DNA of 64,000 bases. It comes from Bacillota bacterium (GTDB lineage Bacteria > Bacillota > Ch66 > Ch109). Location of the stretch: contig JABLWZ010000001.1 in NCBI GenBank assembly GCA_013178275.1, positions 1 to 64,000 on the forward strand, in the 5' to 3' direction. Positions 47,880 to 56,245 of this stretch are shown piece after piece. Position numbers and translations under genes: made by a program. The notes beneath the pieces were generated by a model. That model searched no databases. It saw nothing but the letters and a program-made list of their open reading frames with translations, and was not told the origin of the DNA. The first letter of the stretch is position 1; every line of letters starts with the position of its first letter.

Positions 47880-49775
47880 TTACACTTTTTTCTGCAGGAA
47901 CAGTTCCTCTGCCTTTATCCTGATCAAGCGCGGTATTTTGCTGCTTGGCAGATCCGGGGTTCCAGACTGTTTGAGTAGGCCGTAAACGCTCTCGATATAA
48001 TACAGCTCGTTCCTGATCGTGCTCAAACCGTTGACGTCGAGAAGAACGCTGTGCAGACTGAGGAAACCGTTGATAAAGTCAATTGCCTGCTGGTATAGAC
48101 CGTGGTCCCGATACTGGCAGGTTACCTCCAATACCAGTAAGACCGAAAGGTCGGGATGTCGGTTGGTCTCCAACGCCTGTTTGAAAAGCCTTACAGTATC
48201 TTCCCATCTGCCCTGCTCCTTGGCGTCGAAACCTTCATTGATCAAATCGCTAAGCGTCCTGGGCTCCATGGGAGGTGCCGTCACCGCATCCAGTCTTTCA
48301 ATAGCCATAAACTCCCTCCCTAAATAATTATCGGGCTCAGACGGCAAAACTAAACCGGAAACAAAACCAGATGCAGGCGCCGTGGGAAGCTCGTCCTCGA
48401 GATTAGAATCCACCAAATCGGCGGTTTTAATCAGTTCGGCAGGAACCTCGGCCGTTTCCGGCACTACCTCGATCAGGGGCTCGGGTTCAGTTATCCCATC
48501 GGTTTCATCCGCTGCTTCCAGCTCGTCCTCCAAATCAGGCATCCGTTCCACGAGCGTCTCCAGTTCTGGAATGATCGCCGCGGACGTTTCATCTATCGCC
48601 GGAGAATGTTCGGCCAGGGCACCGCCGTCCTCCAGTACATCAGCGGCCACCATCGGTTCCTCCACCGGCCGGGCATCGGCCGAATCCTCCCCAACCGCCA
48701 ATAGAGGTACCACTATCGGTCCCTCTGAGTGCTCTTCTTCGATCACCAGATCCCCGGCGGCCGGGGCGGTCGCTTCCAGCGGTTCCTCCGCCAGTCCCGC
48801 TGATGGTTCCTCCGCAGCCGCTTCTACCGGTACAGCGTCAGCCGCCGGTTCCTCGACCGCCAGCGGAGGTGATTCTACGTGCTCATCCAGTTCGACCTTA
48901 TCTTCAGGGGTATAATCCGCCGCCGCCAGGGCCGGCTCCGCCTCATAGCGGGAGTCAGTCAGGGACTCCTCGATCACCGGGGCAGCAGCCTCTGGCTGTT
49001 CGTCCGCCGCGACCATATCATCGGCGGATTCCACAACCGCCTCGGGCGGCACCTCCACCACGAGAGTCTCCAGAACCGCCCCCTCGACAGCAGCTGCCGG
49101 CGGTTCGATCACCGCTGCCGGCGGGTCCAGCCCGGTATCAACGGTGGCCGCCACCTCATCCAGGGCCGGTTCCAGTCGGTTGAAACGTTCAAAACCGGCT
49201 TCGGGCTGAATCCCTTCAGCCGCCGAATCCGTGATGGGTGGGATCTCCGGCGTATCTGGCGCAGGATCGGGCCGCACCTCGTCAGCCGCTCCAGTCAAAT
49301 CTACCGGTTTAGCGATATAAGACACACTGATTACCGCCGAATCGATGCTCGAATCGATAACCGGCTCGACTTCGACGCCATCCGCGTCCACATCCGGCAG
49401 GTCGGTCTGGCTTTCGTCTCTTCTCAGACGCGCAGCGGCCAAGGACCAGGCGCTGGCTGAAGTACCCAAAACAGACCCACCGCTGGCCGGTTGGTCTGGG
49501 ACATGGGTATTCGATTCGGGCGTTTCCAGACGGCCTTTCTCTATAAACCGGGGCGCCACCAGGACCGCCAGCAGGGCCGCCGCCAGGATAGTCAGCACCG
49601 CGGTCAGCGGTCTCATATACCTGAGTCCGACCGGAAATAAGACAGTAAAGGCAAAACAAATAATCGATCCGGTCAGGATATAGGAGCCGGGCAGATTAAC
49701 CCTTTCCCTGAGCCGCATGAGAACAATGGTGATAAATAGGGTAATCAGCGTAGTCCAGAGAACGTAGGGTAACAT
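47880..49775 (-). CDS. Membrane protein with long acidic low-complexity region and TPR-like tail
   Basis: A 631-aa protein: three membrane helices (about 3-20, 32-50, 56-73), a stretch of roughly 400 residues dominated by Glu, Ala, Pro, Asp and Val (repeats such as AEEPSAGLAEEP), and a compact helical C-terminus (about 515-631; LINEGFDAKEQGRWEDTVRLF, then LEVTCQYRDHGLYQQAIDF) that looks like tetratricopeptide repeats. The acidic region is probably disordered and very negative. First gene of the run leading to PRC and VanW. No family known for the whole. It may tether a TPR module to the membrane. Confidence 0.7.
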   Translation of the reverse strand: MLPYVLWTTLITLFITIVLMRLRERVNLPGSYILTGSIICFAFTVLFPVGLRYMRPLTAVLTILAAALLAVLVAPRFIEKGRLETPESNTHVPDQPASGGSVLGTSASAWSLAAARLRRDESQTDLPDVDADGVEVEPVIDSSIDSAVISVSYIAKPVDLTGAADEVRPDPAPDTPEIPPITDSAAEGIQPEAGFERFNRLEPALDEVAATVDTGLDPPAAVIEPPAAAVEGAVLETLVVEVPPEAVVESADDMVAADEQPEAAAPVIEESLTDSRYEAEPALAAADYTPEDKVELDEHVESPPLAVEEPAADAVPVEAAAEEPSAGLAEEPLEATAPAAGDLVIEEEHSEGPIVVPLLAVGEDSADARPVEEPMVAADVLEDGGALAEHSPAIDETSAAIIPELETLVERMPDLEDELEAADETDGITEPEPLIEVVPETAEVPAELIKTADLVDSNLEDELPTAPASGFVSGLVLPSEPDNYLGREFMAIERLDAVTAPPMEPRTLSDLINEGFDAKEQGRWEDTVRLFKQALETNRHPDLSVLLVLEVTCQYRDHGLYQQAIDFINGFLSLHSVLLDVNGLSTIRNELYYIESVYGLLKQSGTPDLPSSKIPRLIRIKAEELFLQKKV

Positions 49776-50059
49776 CTCGCCTCCAAAGAATAAGAGCCTA
49801 GAGGTATGTTCGACATAATAAGTTAAATTCCTCCAATAATTAAGAAATATATGAGATTTTGGCTATCTAACCTGCAGGCAGCAGTAAAACCAGGACCTGT
49901 AAGACAAGGCGTTTTTTACGCCGGGGATGTCAGTTTGAGACGGTTTAGGGAAAGAATAATAAATGTCACTGTCTCTGACCAGAGCACAAAAAAAGAGGAA
50001 TTAGTGCCTGGCTGTCAAATAAAACTAGTGATAAGAACTCCTAAAAGGAGAGAATTATT

Positions 50060-50797
50060 TTGACCTGGATCGACATCGTGCTGCTGGTGCTACTGGTTCA
50101 CGCGGCATTGTCCGGTTACCGGCGCGGTTTTCTCTCAATACTGGCCGGGGTACTGGGCTTGATAGTCGGCGTGGTCACGGCATATAATTACTATCAACCC
50201 GTAGCGGAGGCCTTGAACCGGGATTACCACGCCGCCTACTACCTGCAGAGCATATTTCTGGATAAGCTCAGCTGGAGTTCCACGGCTGCCAAGGTGAGCA
50301 CCGCGGTATTTCCCGCCGATTACTACCCCTCGGTGGTACAGGACCTGCCGGTGCCGGACTACTTTCAGCAGTTCCTGCTTCAGACGCTCTCCGCCCCGGC
50401 AGTAACCAGCAAGGTTCCCTCGACGGTGGGAGGCCTATTGAGCCTCGCCCTTTCTCATCTGCTGTTAAAGGTCCTGGTCTTCATCGGGATCGCCCTGCTG
50501 GTGAAGGTCGCCGCCTCGGTAGCGGCTTCACTTTTCAGCCGGCTGGCTGACGGCAGCCTGTTCGACGGAATGAACCGGCTGATCGGGCTTGGCCTGAACC
50601 TGACGACGCGGGTACTGGTGCTGGCGCTGGTCTGCGGGCTGCTGGTGCCGGTCTTCACCCTGACCGGCCAGAGCGCGGCGGCTGGTGAAAAATCCTTAAG
50701 CGCCACGGTAACCGGTTCCTGGCTGGTTCCCAGGCTGGAAGCCCTGTTCACCGTACTCTGGCAGACCCTGCTGGCGGGTAAAGGATTACCGACATGA
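50060..50797 (+). CDS. CvpA-family membrane protein
   Basis: A 245-aa protein with four to five membrane helices. The N-terminus TWIDIVLLVLLVHAALSGYRRGFLSILAGVLGLIVG is the CvpA signature (colicin V production protein family). Relatives act in envelope integrity and septal-zone functions in several bacteria, but the activity is not defined. TTG at 50060 with AAAGGAGAG 7 nt upstream. It overlaps the next gene by 4 bp and begins a co-directional run to 54674. Confidence 0.85.
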   Translation: MTWIDIVLLVLLVHAALSGYRRGFLSILAGVLGLIVGVVTAYNYYQPVAEALNRDYHAAYYLQSIFLDKLSWSSTAAKVSTAVFPADYYPSVVQDLPVPDYFQQFLLQTLSAPAVTSKVPSTVGGLLSLALSHLLLKVLVFIGIALLVKVAASVAASLFSRLADGSLFDGMNRLIGLGLNLTTRVLVLALVCGLLVPVFTLTGQSAAAGEKSLSATVTGSWLVPRLEALFTVLWQTLLAGKGLPT

Positions 50798-51561
50798 GTA
50801 CAGTAAATCAAGAGCCCGACCCGAACCGATACGAGTCTTTAAAAAAACAGCTGCGGAAATCGGCCGAAGACTGGGGAGCCGACCGGTTCGGGGTGGCGGA
50901 CATCAGCGAGGCCATGCCGTACCTGATTCACGAGTTCGGTGATTACCTGCGGGGGATGGACCGAGCGGTATCCATGGCCGTCTGTTTCCCGCGGGAGGTG
51001 CTGGACCAGCTCGCCGCCGGGCCATCCCATACTTACCTGCACTACTACCGGGTGGTAAACGTCCGGCTCGACGACCTGGGGCTGAGGATAGCCACCCAGC
51101 TGTATAAAAAAGGCTTCCGGTCCTTCCCGGTGCCCTCCTCCCAGAGGGTGGCCCGGGATAAGCTGGCCGGGATCTTTCCGCACCGCCTGGCCGCGCGTTT
51201 GGCGGGTCTGGGATGGATCGGGAAAAGCGGTTCCCTGATCACACCCGACCACGGCCCGTCGGTCAGGCTGGTCACCGTGCTGACCGACGCGCCGCTGCCC
51301 GCGGACCGGCCAGTTCCGGACCGCTGCGGCGGGTGCACCCTCTGTATCGAAGCCTGCCCGGCCAAGGCCATTAAGGGAAGGGTCTTCGACCCGCGGGAAG
51401 GACCGCACGAAAGACTAGCACCGGAGCTGTGTGACCAGTATCAAGACCAGGTCCGTTCCCGTTTCGGGAAGCGGGTCTGCGGAATCTGCCTGGCGGTGTG
51501 CCCCTGGGGTAAACCTCGGACCCGACCCGGTGGGAAAGGAGGGGCAGATGAAGAAGATTAG
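50794..51561 (+). CDS. QueG-like 4Fe-4S double-cluster protein
   Basis: A 255-aa iron-sulfur protein related to epoxyqueuosine reductase. Catalytic-domain segments are GADRFGVADISEAMPYL and RLAGLGWIGKSGSLITPDHG; the cluster motifs are CGGCTLCIEACPAKAI and, further on, CGICLAVCPWGK. True QueG is about 110-130 residues longer with HEAT repeats, so this short form probably acts on another substrate; reductive-dehalogenase-like and corrinoid-linked relatives exist. It overlaps cvpA (4 bp) and selD (14 bp), hence tightly coupled with selenium metabolism genes by position. Confidence 0.82.
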   Translation: MSTVNQEPDPNRYESLKKQLRKSAEDWGADRFGVADISEAMPYLIHEFGDYLRGMDRAVSMAVCFPREVLDQLAAGPSHTYLHYYRVVNVRLDDLGLRIATQLYKKGFRSFPVPSSQRVARDKLAGIFPHRLAARLAGLGWIGKSGSLITPDHGPSVRLVTVLTDAPLPADRPVPDRCGGCTLCIEACPAKAIKGRVFDPREGPHERLAPELCDQYQDQVRSRFGKRVCGICLAVCPWGKPRTRPGGKGGADEED

Positions 51562-52585
51562 ACTCACCGAGTACGCCAAGGCCGCCGGCTGAGCGGCAAA
51601 AATAGGACCGGGGGTCCTGGAATGCGTCCTGGAAAACCTTCCGAAGCCGAAGAACCCGGCCGTCCTGGTGGGACTGGAGTCTCCAGATGACGCAGGGGTA
51701 TACCGGCTGGATCACCAGACCGCCCTGATCCAGACGGTGGACTTCTTTCCGCCCCTGGTGGATGACCCCTACACCTTCGGACAAATCGCCGCGGCAAACG
51801 CCCTGAGCGACGTGTACGCCATGGGCGGGAAGCCGCTGACCGCCATGAACATAGTCTGCTTCCCGACCAGGACCCTGGACCTGGAGGTGCTGGAGGCAAT
51901 CCTGGCCGGAGGGGCCGAGGTGGTGACCAGCAGCGGGGCCGTTCTATTGGGCGGCCACACCATAGAGGACGAGGAACCCAAGTACGGCCTGGCCGTGACC
52001 GGGATCGCCCACCCGGATTGCATAGTCACCAACCGGGGGGCCCGGCCGGGAGAAGCGCTGGTGCTGACCAAACCCCTGGGCACGGGGGTGCTGGTGACCG
52101 CCCTCAAAGGAGAGATGATCACCGAGGAGGAGGCCCGGCCGGCCATCGAATACATGACCCGCACCAACCGGGCGGCATCGGAGACCATGCAGAAGATCGG
52201 GGTTTCCGCCGCTACCGATATCACCGGGTTCGGCCTGCTCGGACACGCCCTGGAGATGTCGGCCGGGAGCGGATGGGCCCTGGAGATAGACAGCAGCCGG
52301 GTACCCTGGCTTCCGCTGGCCCGGGAAATGGCCCGCATGGGCCTGGTTCCCGCCGGGACCTACACCAACCAGAACCAGCTCTCGGATCGGATAGAGTTTG
52401 CAGACCGGGTAACCACGGAGGAGAAGGACCTGCTGTATGACCCCCAGACTTCGGGAGGTCTATTGATCTCGGTCGATCCCGGCAGAAAGGACCGGCTGCT
52501 CTCAGAACTGGCTGATCAGGGAGAGCCCGCGTGGGAGATAGGACGGGTGACCGAGGCGGCCGGGCCGGGGATAGTGGTCCTTTAA
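51548..52585 (+). CDS. selD: Selenide, water dikinase with selenocysteine at position 15
   Basis: A 345-aa enzyme that makes selenophosphate from selenide and ATP. The real start is ATG 51548 (AAAGGAGGGG upstream). The frame reads MKKIRLTEYAKAAG, then UGA at 51590-51592, then AAKIGPGVLE and on without break to 52585. The UGA sits exactly where SelD has its catalytic Cys/Sec (E. coli C17), and the essential Lys follows three residues later (K18). Downstream, GLESPDDAGVY, GGHTIEDEEPKYGLAVTG and DITGFGLLGHALEMS match SelD throughout. An ORF caller that stops at UGA would begin at 51668 and miss the active site. A SECIS-like hairpin starts 11 nt after the UGA. Confidence 0.95.
51604..51618 (+). 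promoter_or_regulatory. Bacterial SECIS-type hairpin
   Basis: AGGACC (51604-51609), loop GGG and GGTCCT (51613-51618) form a perfect 6-bp stem beginning 11 nt after the UGA at 51590-51592, the spacing of bacterial SECIS elements recognised by SelB. Confidence 0.75.
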
Positions 52586-52615
52586 CGGGTAAGCATCGGC
52601 GGGGGAGGGAAACCG

Positions 52616-53575
52616 TTGGAAGTAGAAATCAAGTGGTGGATGGCCGCGCTCGCTGGCATGATTCTCGCGCTGGTGCCATCTCTCTTTCTGTGGGGTAAGG
52701 TCCGCCCCCGCAACAAGAATCCGGAGCTTTTGAAAATCGCCAAGCTGTCGAAAGCCCTTTCCCGGGGCCGGGGTCCCCTTACCTACAGCCAGGTACGGAA
52801 AATCGAAAAGGCCGACCCCTGGGTAGTATACCGGGTCCTGCTAAAAGACTATGACTTCTGGACTCCCGAGAGGCAGATAGCGATCACCTGCTGCCTGGCC
52901 CGAAACGGGTACGTGGAGCAGTCGATCAAGATGCTGAAAAGTTCCAACCCGGTCGAAAGGGTACAGGGCGCTGAACTGCTCGGGTTCCTGCAGTCCCAAA
53001 GCGGGGTGGCCCCGCTGCTGGAAGCCCTGGGAGATCCCCAGGATGAGGTACGGCTGGTGACCGCCACCGCCCTGAAACGCATGAATGACCTGAACATAGT
53101 CCTCCCGCTGATAAAGTCCCTCGAACCGCCGGTGAAGGCCACTCCCGCCCGGGTGGCCGAGATACTTTTCGCACTGGGGCCGCCGGTCGTGGAGCCGATC
53201 CTCAGGGCTATGGACGGGGTCACCGAACCCACCCGGGGAGTGCTTATCTCCATTCTGGGTGAGATCGGCGGCGCCGGGATAACCGACGAACTCTTCCGGG
53301 CGCTGCAGGACAGGGCACCCCACATCAGAGGTCGTGCCGCCGAGGCCCTGGGACGTATCGGCGGCCAGGAGGCCGGGACACGGCTGATTCCGCTGCTCAC
53401 CGACAGCTCAGCGGAGGTCCGGGCCCGAGCCGCCCAGGCCCTGGGTGAAATGGGCTGCCAGGAGGCGCTGCCCGCCCTGCAGGAGCTGAAGCAGCGGGAC
53501 GAGGAGTGGAAGGTCAGGGCCAGCGCCAGTCATGCCATCCGGGAAATGTCCGGCCGGACCAGGAAGAACGATTAG
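52616..53575 (+). CDS. HEAT-repeat protein with N-terminal membrane anchor
   Basis: A 319-aa protein. One N-terminal helix (WWMAALAGMILALVPSLFLWG) anchors it; the rest (about 95-315) is HEAT repeats typical of phycobilisome-lyase-like proteins, with units such as GVAPLLEALGDPQDEVRLVTATAL, HIRGRAAEALGRIGGQEA and EVRARAAQALGEMGCQEALPAL. Such repeats bind partner proteins. TTG start at 52616 after GGGGGAGGG. It lies between selD and mscS; partner unknown. Confidence 0.82.
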   Translation: MEVEIKWWMAALAGMILALVPSLFLWGKVRPRNKNPELLKIAKLSKALSRGRGPLTYSQVRKIEKADPWVVYRVLLKDYDFWTPERQIAITCCLARNGYVEQSIKMLKSSNPVERVQGAELLGFLQSQSGVAPLLEALGDPQDEVRLVTATALKRMNDLNIVLPLIKSLEPPVKATPARVAEILFALGPPVVEPILRAMDGVTEPTRGVLISILGEIGGAGITDELFRALQDRAPHIRGRAAEALGRIGGQEAGTRLIPLLTDSSAEVRARAAQALGEMGCQEALPALQELKQRDEEWKVRASASHAIREMSGRTRKND

Positions 53576-53689
53576 GAACCACCCGGGACCATACCAGATT
53601 GGGAGGGATCGATAATAAACACCTCACTCACCTGGGAGCAGGTATCTACCTGGCTGCTGAACACCGGTTCGAGCCTGGCCAGGATTATC

Positions 53690-54484
53690 ATGATCCTGAT
53701 CGGAGCCTGGTTGGTTCTTAAGTTTGCCTGCCTGTTCATAAACCGGCTGTTTATAAAACGCCGGTTAAAGACCGGAGAAGCCGAGCAGCGGATGCAGACC
53801 ATAAACACACTGCTGCAGAGCGTCTGCCGTTACCTGGTCTACTTCGTGGCGGCGGTGATGGTTCTGGACCAGGTGGGGGTCCGGACCACCTCCCTGATAG
53901 CGGGGGCGGGCATCATCGGGCTGGCGGTCGGGTTTGGCGCCCAGCACCTGGTTCGGGACGTCATCAGCGGGTTCTTTATCGTCTTCGAAAACCAGTACGT
54001 GGTGGGCGACTACATCCAGGCCGGAGGGGCCAGCGGGCTGGTCCAGGAACTGGGGCTGAGGATGACCCGGCTGCGGGACTGGGGCGGAGAGGTGCACATC
54101 ATACCCAACGGGGAGATCACCCGGGTTACCAACTTCACCCGCGGCAGCATGCGGGCGCTGGTGGACATCACGGTCGCTTACGATGAGCCGATCGAGCGGG
54201 TCCTCAGCGTCACCCGCCAGGTAGTCGAGGGTATGAAGTCCGAACTGCCGTCCATCACCGAGGACCCCACCGTACTTGGGGTCAATGCACTCGATCAAAA
54301 CGGGGTCACCCTCCGGGTCATCGCCAAGACCCTGCCCCTGAAACAGTGGGATGTGGAGCGGGAGATTCGCCGCCGCCTGAAAGAGGCATTTGAGCAGGAG
54401 TCGATATCGTTCGCCACCCAGCAGGTCATTGTCACCGAACACCCGGCAAGGAGTGAGGAAAGTGGAAGGGAAAAAGATACCTAA
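53690..54484 (+). CDS. MscS-family mechanosensitive channel
   Basis: A small-conductance mechanosensitive channel. Three helices are visible, with the pore helix TTSLIAGAGIIGLAVGFGAQHLVRDVISGFFIVFE carrying the Gly/Ala pattern of MscS, then the beta domain (VGDYIQAGGASGLVQELGLR, NGEITRVTNFTRG) and a C-terminal alpha/beta domain. The ATG at 53690 cuts into helix 1. The frame is open back to 53600, and GGGAGGG (53601-53607) lies near ATA codons at 53612 and 53615, which would add about 25 residues of helix 1, but ATA starts are rare. It overlaps the DUF951 gene. Confidence 0.88.
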   Translation: MILIGAWLVLKFACLFINRLFIKRRLKTGEAEQRMQTINTLLQSVCRYLVYFVAAVMVLDQVGVRTTSLIAGAGIIGLAVGFGAQHLVRDVISGFFIVFENQYVVGDYIQAGGASGLVQELGLRMTRLRDWGGEVHIIPNGEITRVTNFTRGSMRALVDITVAYDEPIERVLSVTRQVVEGMKSELPSITEDPTVLGVNALDQNGVTLRVIAKTLPLKQWDVEREIRRRLKEAFEQESISFATQQVIVTEHPARSEESGREKDT

Positions 54485-54674
54485 ATTCTATCTGGGAGAC
54501 GTGGTACGGCTGCGCAAACCTCACCCGTGCGGGAGTTACGAGTGGGAGATCACCCGTCTGGGGATGGACATCCGCATCCGCTGCCTGAAGTGCAGCCATC
54601 AGGTCATGGTCCCCCGGGTCCGATTCGAAAAAAGCGTAAAGACCGTGGTGCGCTCGAATATTCCGGCGGAATAG
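54462..54674 (+). CDS. DUF951 family protein, 70 aa
   Basis: A small nucleic-acid-binding-like protein of the DUF951 family: FYLGDVVRLRKPHPCGSYEWEITRLGMDIRIRCLKCSHQVMVPR has the conserved PHPCGS and CLKC cysteines. GTG at 54462 follows GGAGTGAGGAAA, overlapping the mscS 3' end by 23 bp. In clostridia this gene commonly lies next to mscS and just before rpsF; here a sortase cassette separates it from rpsF. Role unknown. Confidence 0.85.
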   Translation: MEGKKIPKFYLGDVVRLRKPHPCGSYEWEITRLGMDIRIRCLKCSHQVMVPRVRFEKSVKTVVRSNIPAE

Positions 54675-54916
54675 CCCAACCGTCGGGACCGCCTACCGGT
54701 AAAACCGCAGGTTACCCCCGATTAATGAGGTGTGATACCCGTCACATCTTTTTTAAACCCCAACCGGTATCCTTTTAGTAAAATTAGGTAGAATAAGATA
54801 ATTTTCTAAAAAATATTGCCATAATATACTAAAAAGATGTATTATATTAGCACGATAATTTAGGAAAATTTGTGTAAAAACACTCACCTCCCAGGGAACC
54901 ATGAAAACCGAATCGG
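54675..54916. other. Intergenic region before the riboswitch
   Basis: No gene. An inverted repeat GATGTG/CACATC-like (GTGTGATACCCGTCACATC, about 54731-54749, then TTTTTT) looks like a terminator for the upstream operon. AT-rich DNA beyond 54770 should hold the riboswitch promoter. Confidence 0.55.
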
Positions 54917-54992
54917 GTATCGGAGAGCGATGAAATACAGTTTTAGTTTGGGCGCCTGAACTGTATTTAGCCAGTGGCGCAACCGGCCGTAC
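54917..54992 (+). promoter_or_regulatory. Cyclic-di-GMP class II riboswitch aptamer
   Basis: The sequence follows the c-di-GMP-II consensus: GCGATGAA (54927-54934), a hairpin ATACAGTT with AACTGTAT (54935-54942 and 54959-54966), TTTGGGCGCCTG (54947-54958) between its arms, and AGTGGCGCAACCGGCCG (54973-54989) including the invariant GCAACCG. The inner GGCGCC/GGCGC pairing gives the class II pseudoknot. P1 forms from GTATCGG (54917-54923) and CCGTAC (54987-54992). The ligand is inferred by resemblance to known class II aptamers. Confidence 0.88.
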
Positions 54993-55013
54993 ATAAATGC
55001 TTGTACGGTTTTT
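54987..55013 (+). terminator. Riboswitch-linked terminator
   Basis: CCGTACA (54987-54993) pairs with TGTACGG (55002-55008), then T5. The left arm is also the 3' strand of aptamer P1, so ligand-bound P1 and this terminator exclude each other: c-di-GMP should switch the downstream genes on. Confidence 0.85.
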
Positions 55014-55114
55014 GTATTTGATACGGAAATAAAGGAGGTGCCGCCCTGACTGTAAAAAAACCTGAGAAAGACAACAAGAGGTGCAGATTTTTTTAACAAA
55101 AGGGAGGAAAAGTG

Positions 55115-55531
55115 ATGAAAGTTTTTAAATCGAGGTATCTATCCCTTACCCTCGCAGTTATTGTAGGTTTATTGTTCGTACTCAGCTGTACCGCAGTGCT
55201 TGCTGTTACTGACATCGCCTACGAACCACCTGGAGGACCCAGTGATCCGGCCTATCCGGGTGACGACGATCAGGATGGCAGCGACACCCCTAGACAGCGT
55301 GAGTTCAGAACCCACATCCCCAACCCCAACTATGACCAGATCGGCAAAGAACCGCCCCAACACGCCCCGGTTTATGTCCCGGCCGAACCGGTGGTAACCG
55401 CCCCGGCTCCCGCTGCTCCGGCTGCCCCGGCCAAGGAACTTCCCAAGACCGGCGCCGACATGCTGATGTTCATCTTCCCGGGAATCGCCCTGGTAGGAGC
55501 GGGTTGGGCGATTCGCCGTAAAATGGCCTAA
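55115..55531 (+). CDS. LPXTG-anchored surface protein, 138 aa
   Basis: A secreted sortase substrate. Signal peptide about 1-31 (LSLTLAVIVGLLFVLSCTAVLA), a short acidic/Pro-rich mature region, a Pro/Ala spacer (VTAPAPAAPAAPAK), then the sorting signal LPKTG, a hydrophobic stretch and a basic tail (RRKMA). ATG at 55115 with GGGAGG upstream. It is only about 80 residues when mature, so it is more likely a short wall-displayed or pilus-like component than a large adhesin. It lies 13 bp before the sortase gene and behind the c-di-GMP-II riboswitch. Confidence 0.88.
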   Translation: MKVFKSRYLSLTLAVIVGLLFVLSCTAVLAVTDIAYEPPGGPSDPAYPGDDDQDGSDTPRQREFRTHIPNPNYDQIGKEPPQHAPVYVPAEPVVTAPAPAAPAAPAKELPKTGADMLMFIFPGIALVGAGWAIRRKMA

Positions 55532-55543
55532 ACGGAAGGATTA

Positions 55544-56128
55544 ATGAATAAACCTCAGCACTGGAAACAAATAGGATTATTGATGGTCATTCTGGGGGTA
55601 ATGTTTACACTTTACCCCCTTTTCAACCATTTTTACTCCAGCTACCAGCAGGATAAACTGCAGGCCGCGTTCAAGGACGCCACGCCGGACACCGCTGCAC
55701 CGGCCGGGGAACCGGCAGCCCCGGCGCAGCCTCCCGCTCCCCGGGAGTTTAAAGAGGCCCTGCTGGAGGCGCCTTCCATCAAACTTTCCCGGGTCGTGCG
55801 GAAAGGGACCTCCACCGAGGTCCTGGCCGAGGGCCCCGGGTGGTACGAGGAGTCAGTCCTGCCGGGAGAGGGCAACACCGCCATCGCCGGGCACCTGAAT
55901 ACCGACGGCAGCCCGTTCCGCCGCGTACCCCAACTGAAGCCGGGGGACTCGGTCAAACTCACTTTCGAAGACCGCACCTACGAGTACCGGGTCGAGCGGG
56001 TCTTCACCATTGACAGCACCGACTGGAGCGTGATCGGCCCCTGCGGATACTCGGCACTCACCCTCACCACCTGTATCGCCGGCGATTCCAAGCACCGGCT
56101 GGTGGTCCGCGCCGCAGAAGTAAAATAG
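55544..56128 (+). CDS. Sortase (class D-like)
   Basis: A 194-aa transpeptidase that cuts the LPXTG signal and joins proteins to the cell wall. An N-terminal helix (about 10-26) anchors it. The catalytic set is visible: His in IAGHLNTDGSPFRRV, Cys in the TLTTC motif (LTLTTCIAGDSKHRLVV) and the Arg after it. It is directly downstream of its probable only substrate and shares the riboswitch leader. The class assignment (D rather than E) is by overall length and the TLTTC context. Confidence 0.9.
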   Translation: MNKPQHWKQIGLLMVILGVMFTLYPLFNHFYSSYQQDKLQAAFKDATPDTAAPAGEPAAPAQPPAPREFKEALLEAPSIKLSRVVRKGTSTEVLAEGPGWYEESVLPGEGNTAIAGHLNTDGSPFRRVPQLKPGDSVKLTFEDRTYEYRVERVFTIDSTDWSVIGPCGYSALTLTTCIAGDSKHRLVVRAAEVK

Positions 56129-56245
56129 CTTTACATCAGCGGCCCCTTGTTTACCCCATCAGGATTCCATGCCTTTATATTTTATCTGAAGCACCGGTGA
56201 CAGACCCTTCATCCCCCGCATAAGCTACAGTGGGGGGAGTTGCAC

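Noticed and set aside
49851..50063. 70-aa + strand frame before cvpA
   Set aside because: No ribosome site before its ATG, AT-rich context, and its end overlaps the well-supported cvpA start.
51668..52585. SelD starting at ATG 51668
   Set aside because: This start drops the catalytic region; the frame continues upstream through UGA to a proper start with a strong ribosome site at 51548.
54921..54992. Class I c-di-GMP, cobalamin or c-di-AMP riboswitch
   Set aside because: Some short words resemble these, but the order GATGAA, TTGGGC, GCAACCG and the P1-terminator overlap fit class II.
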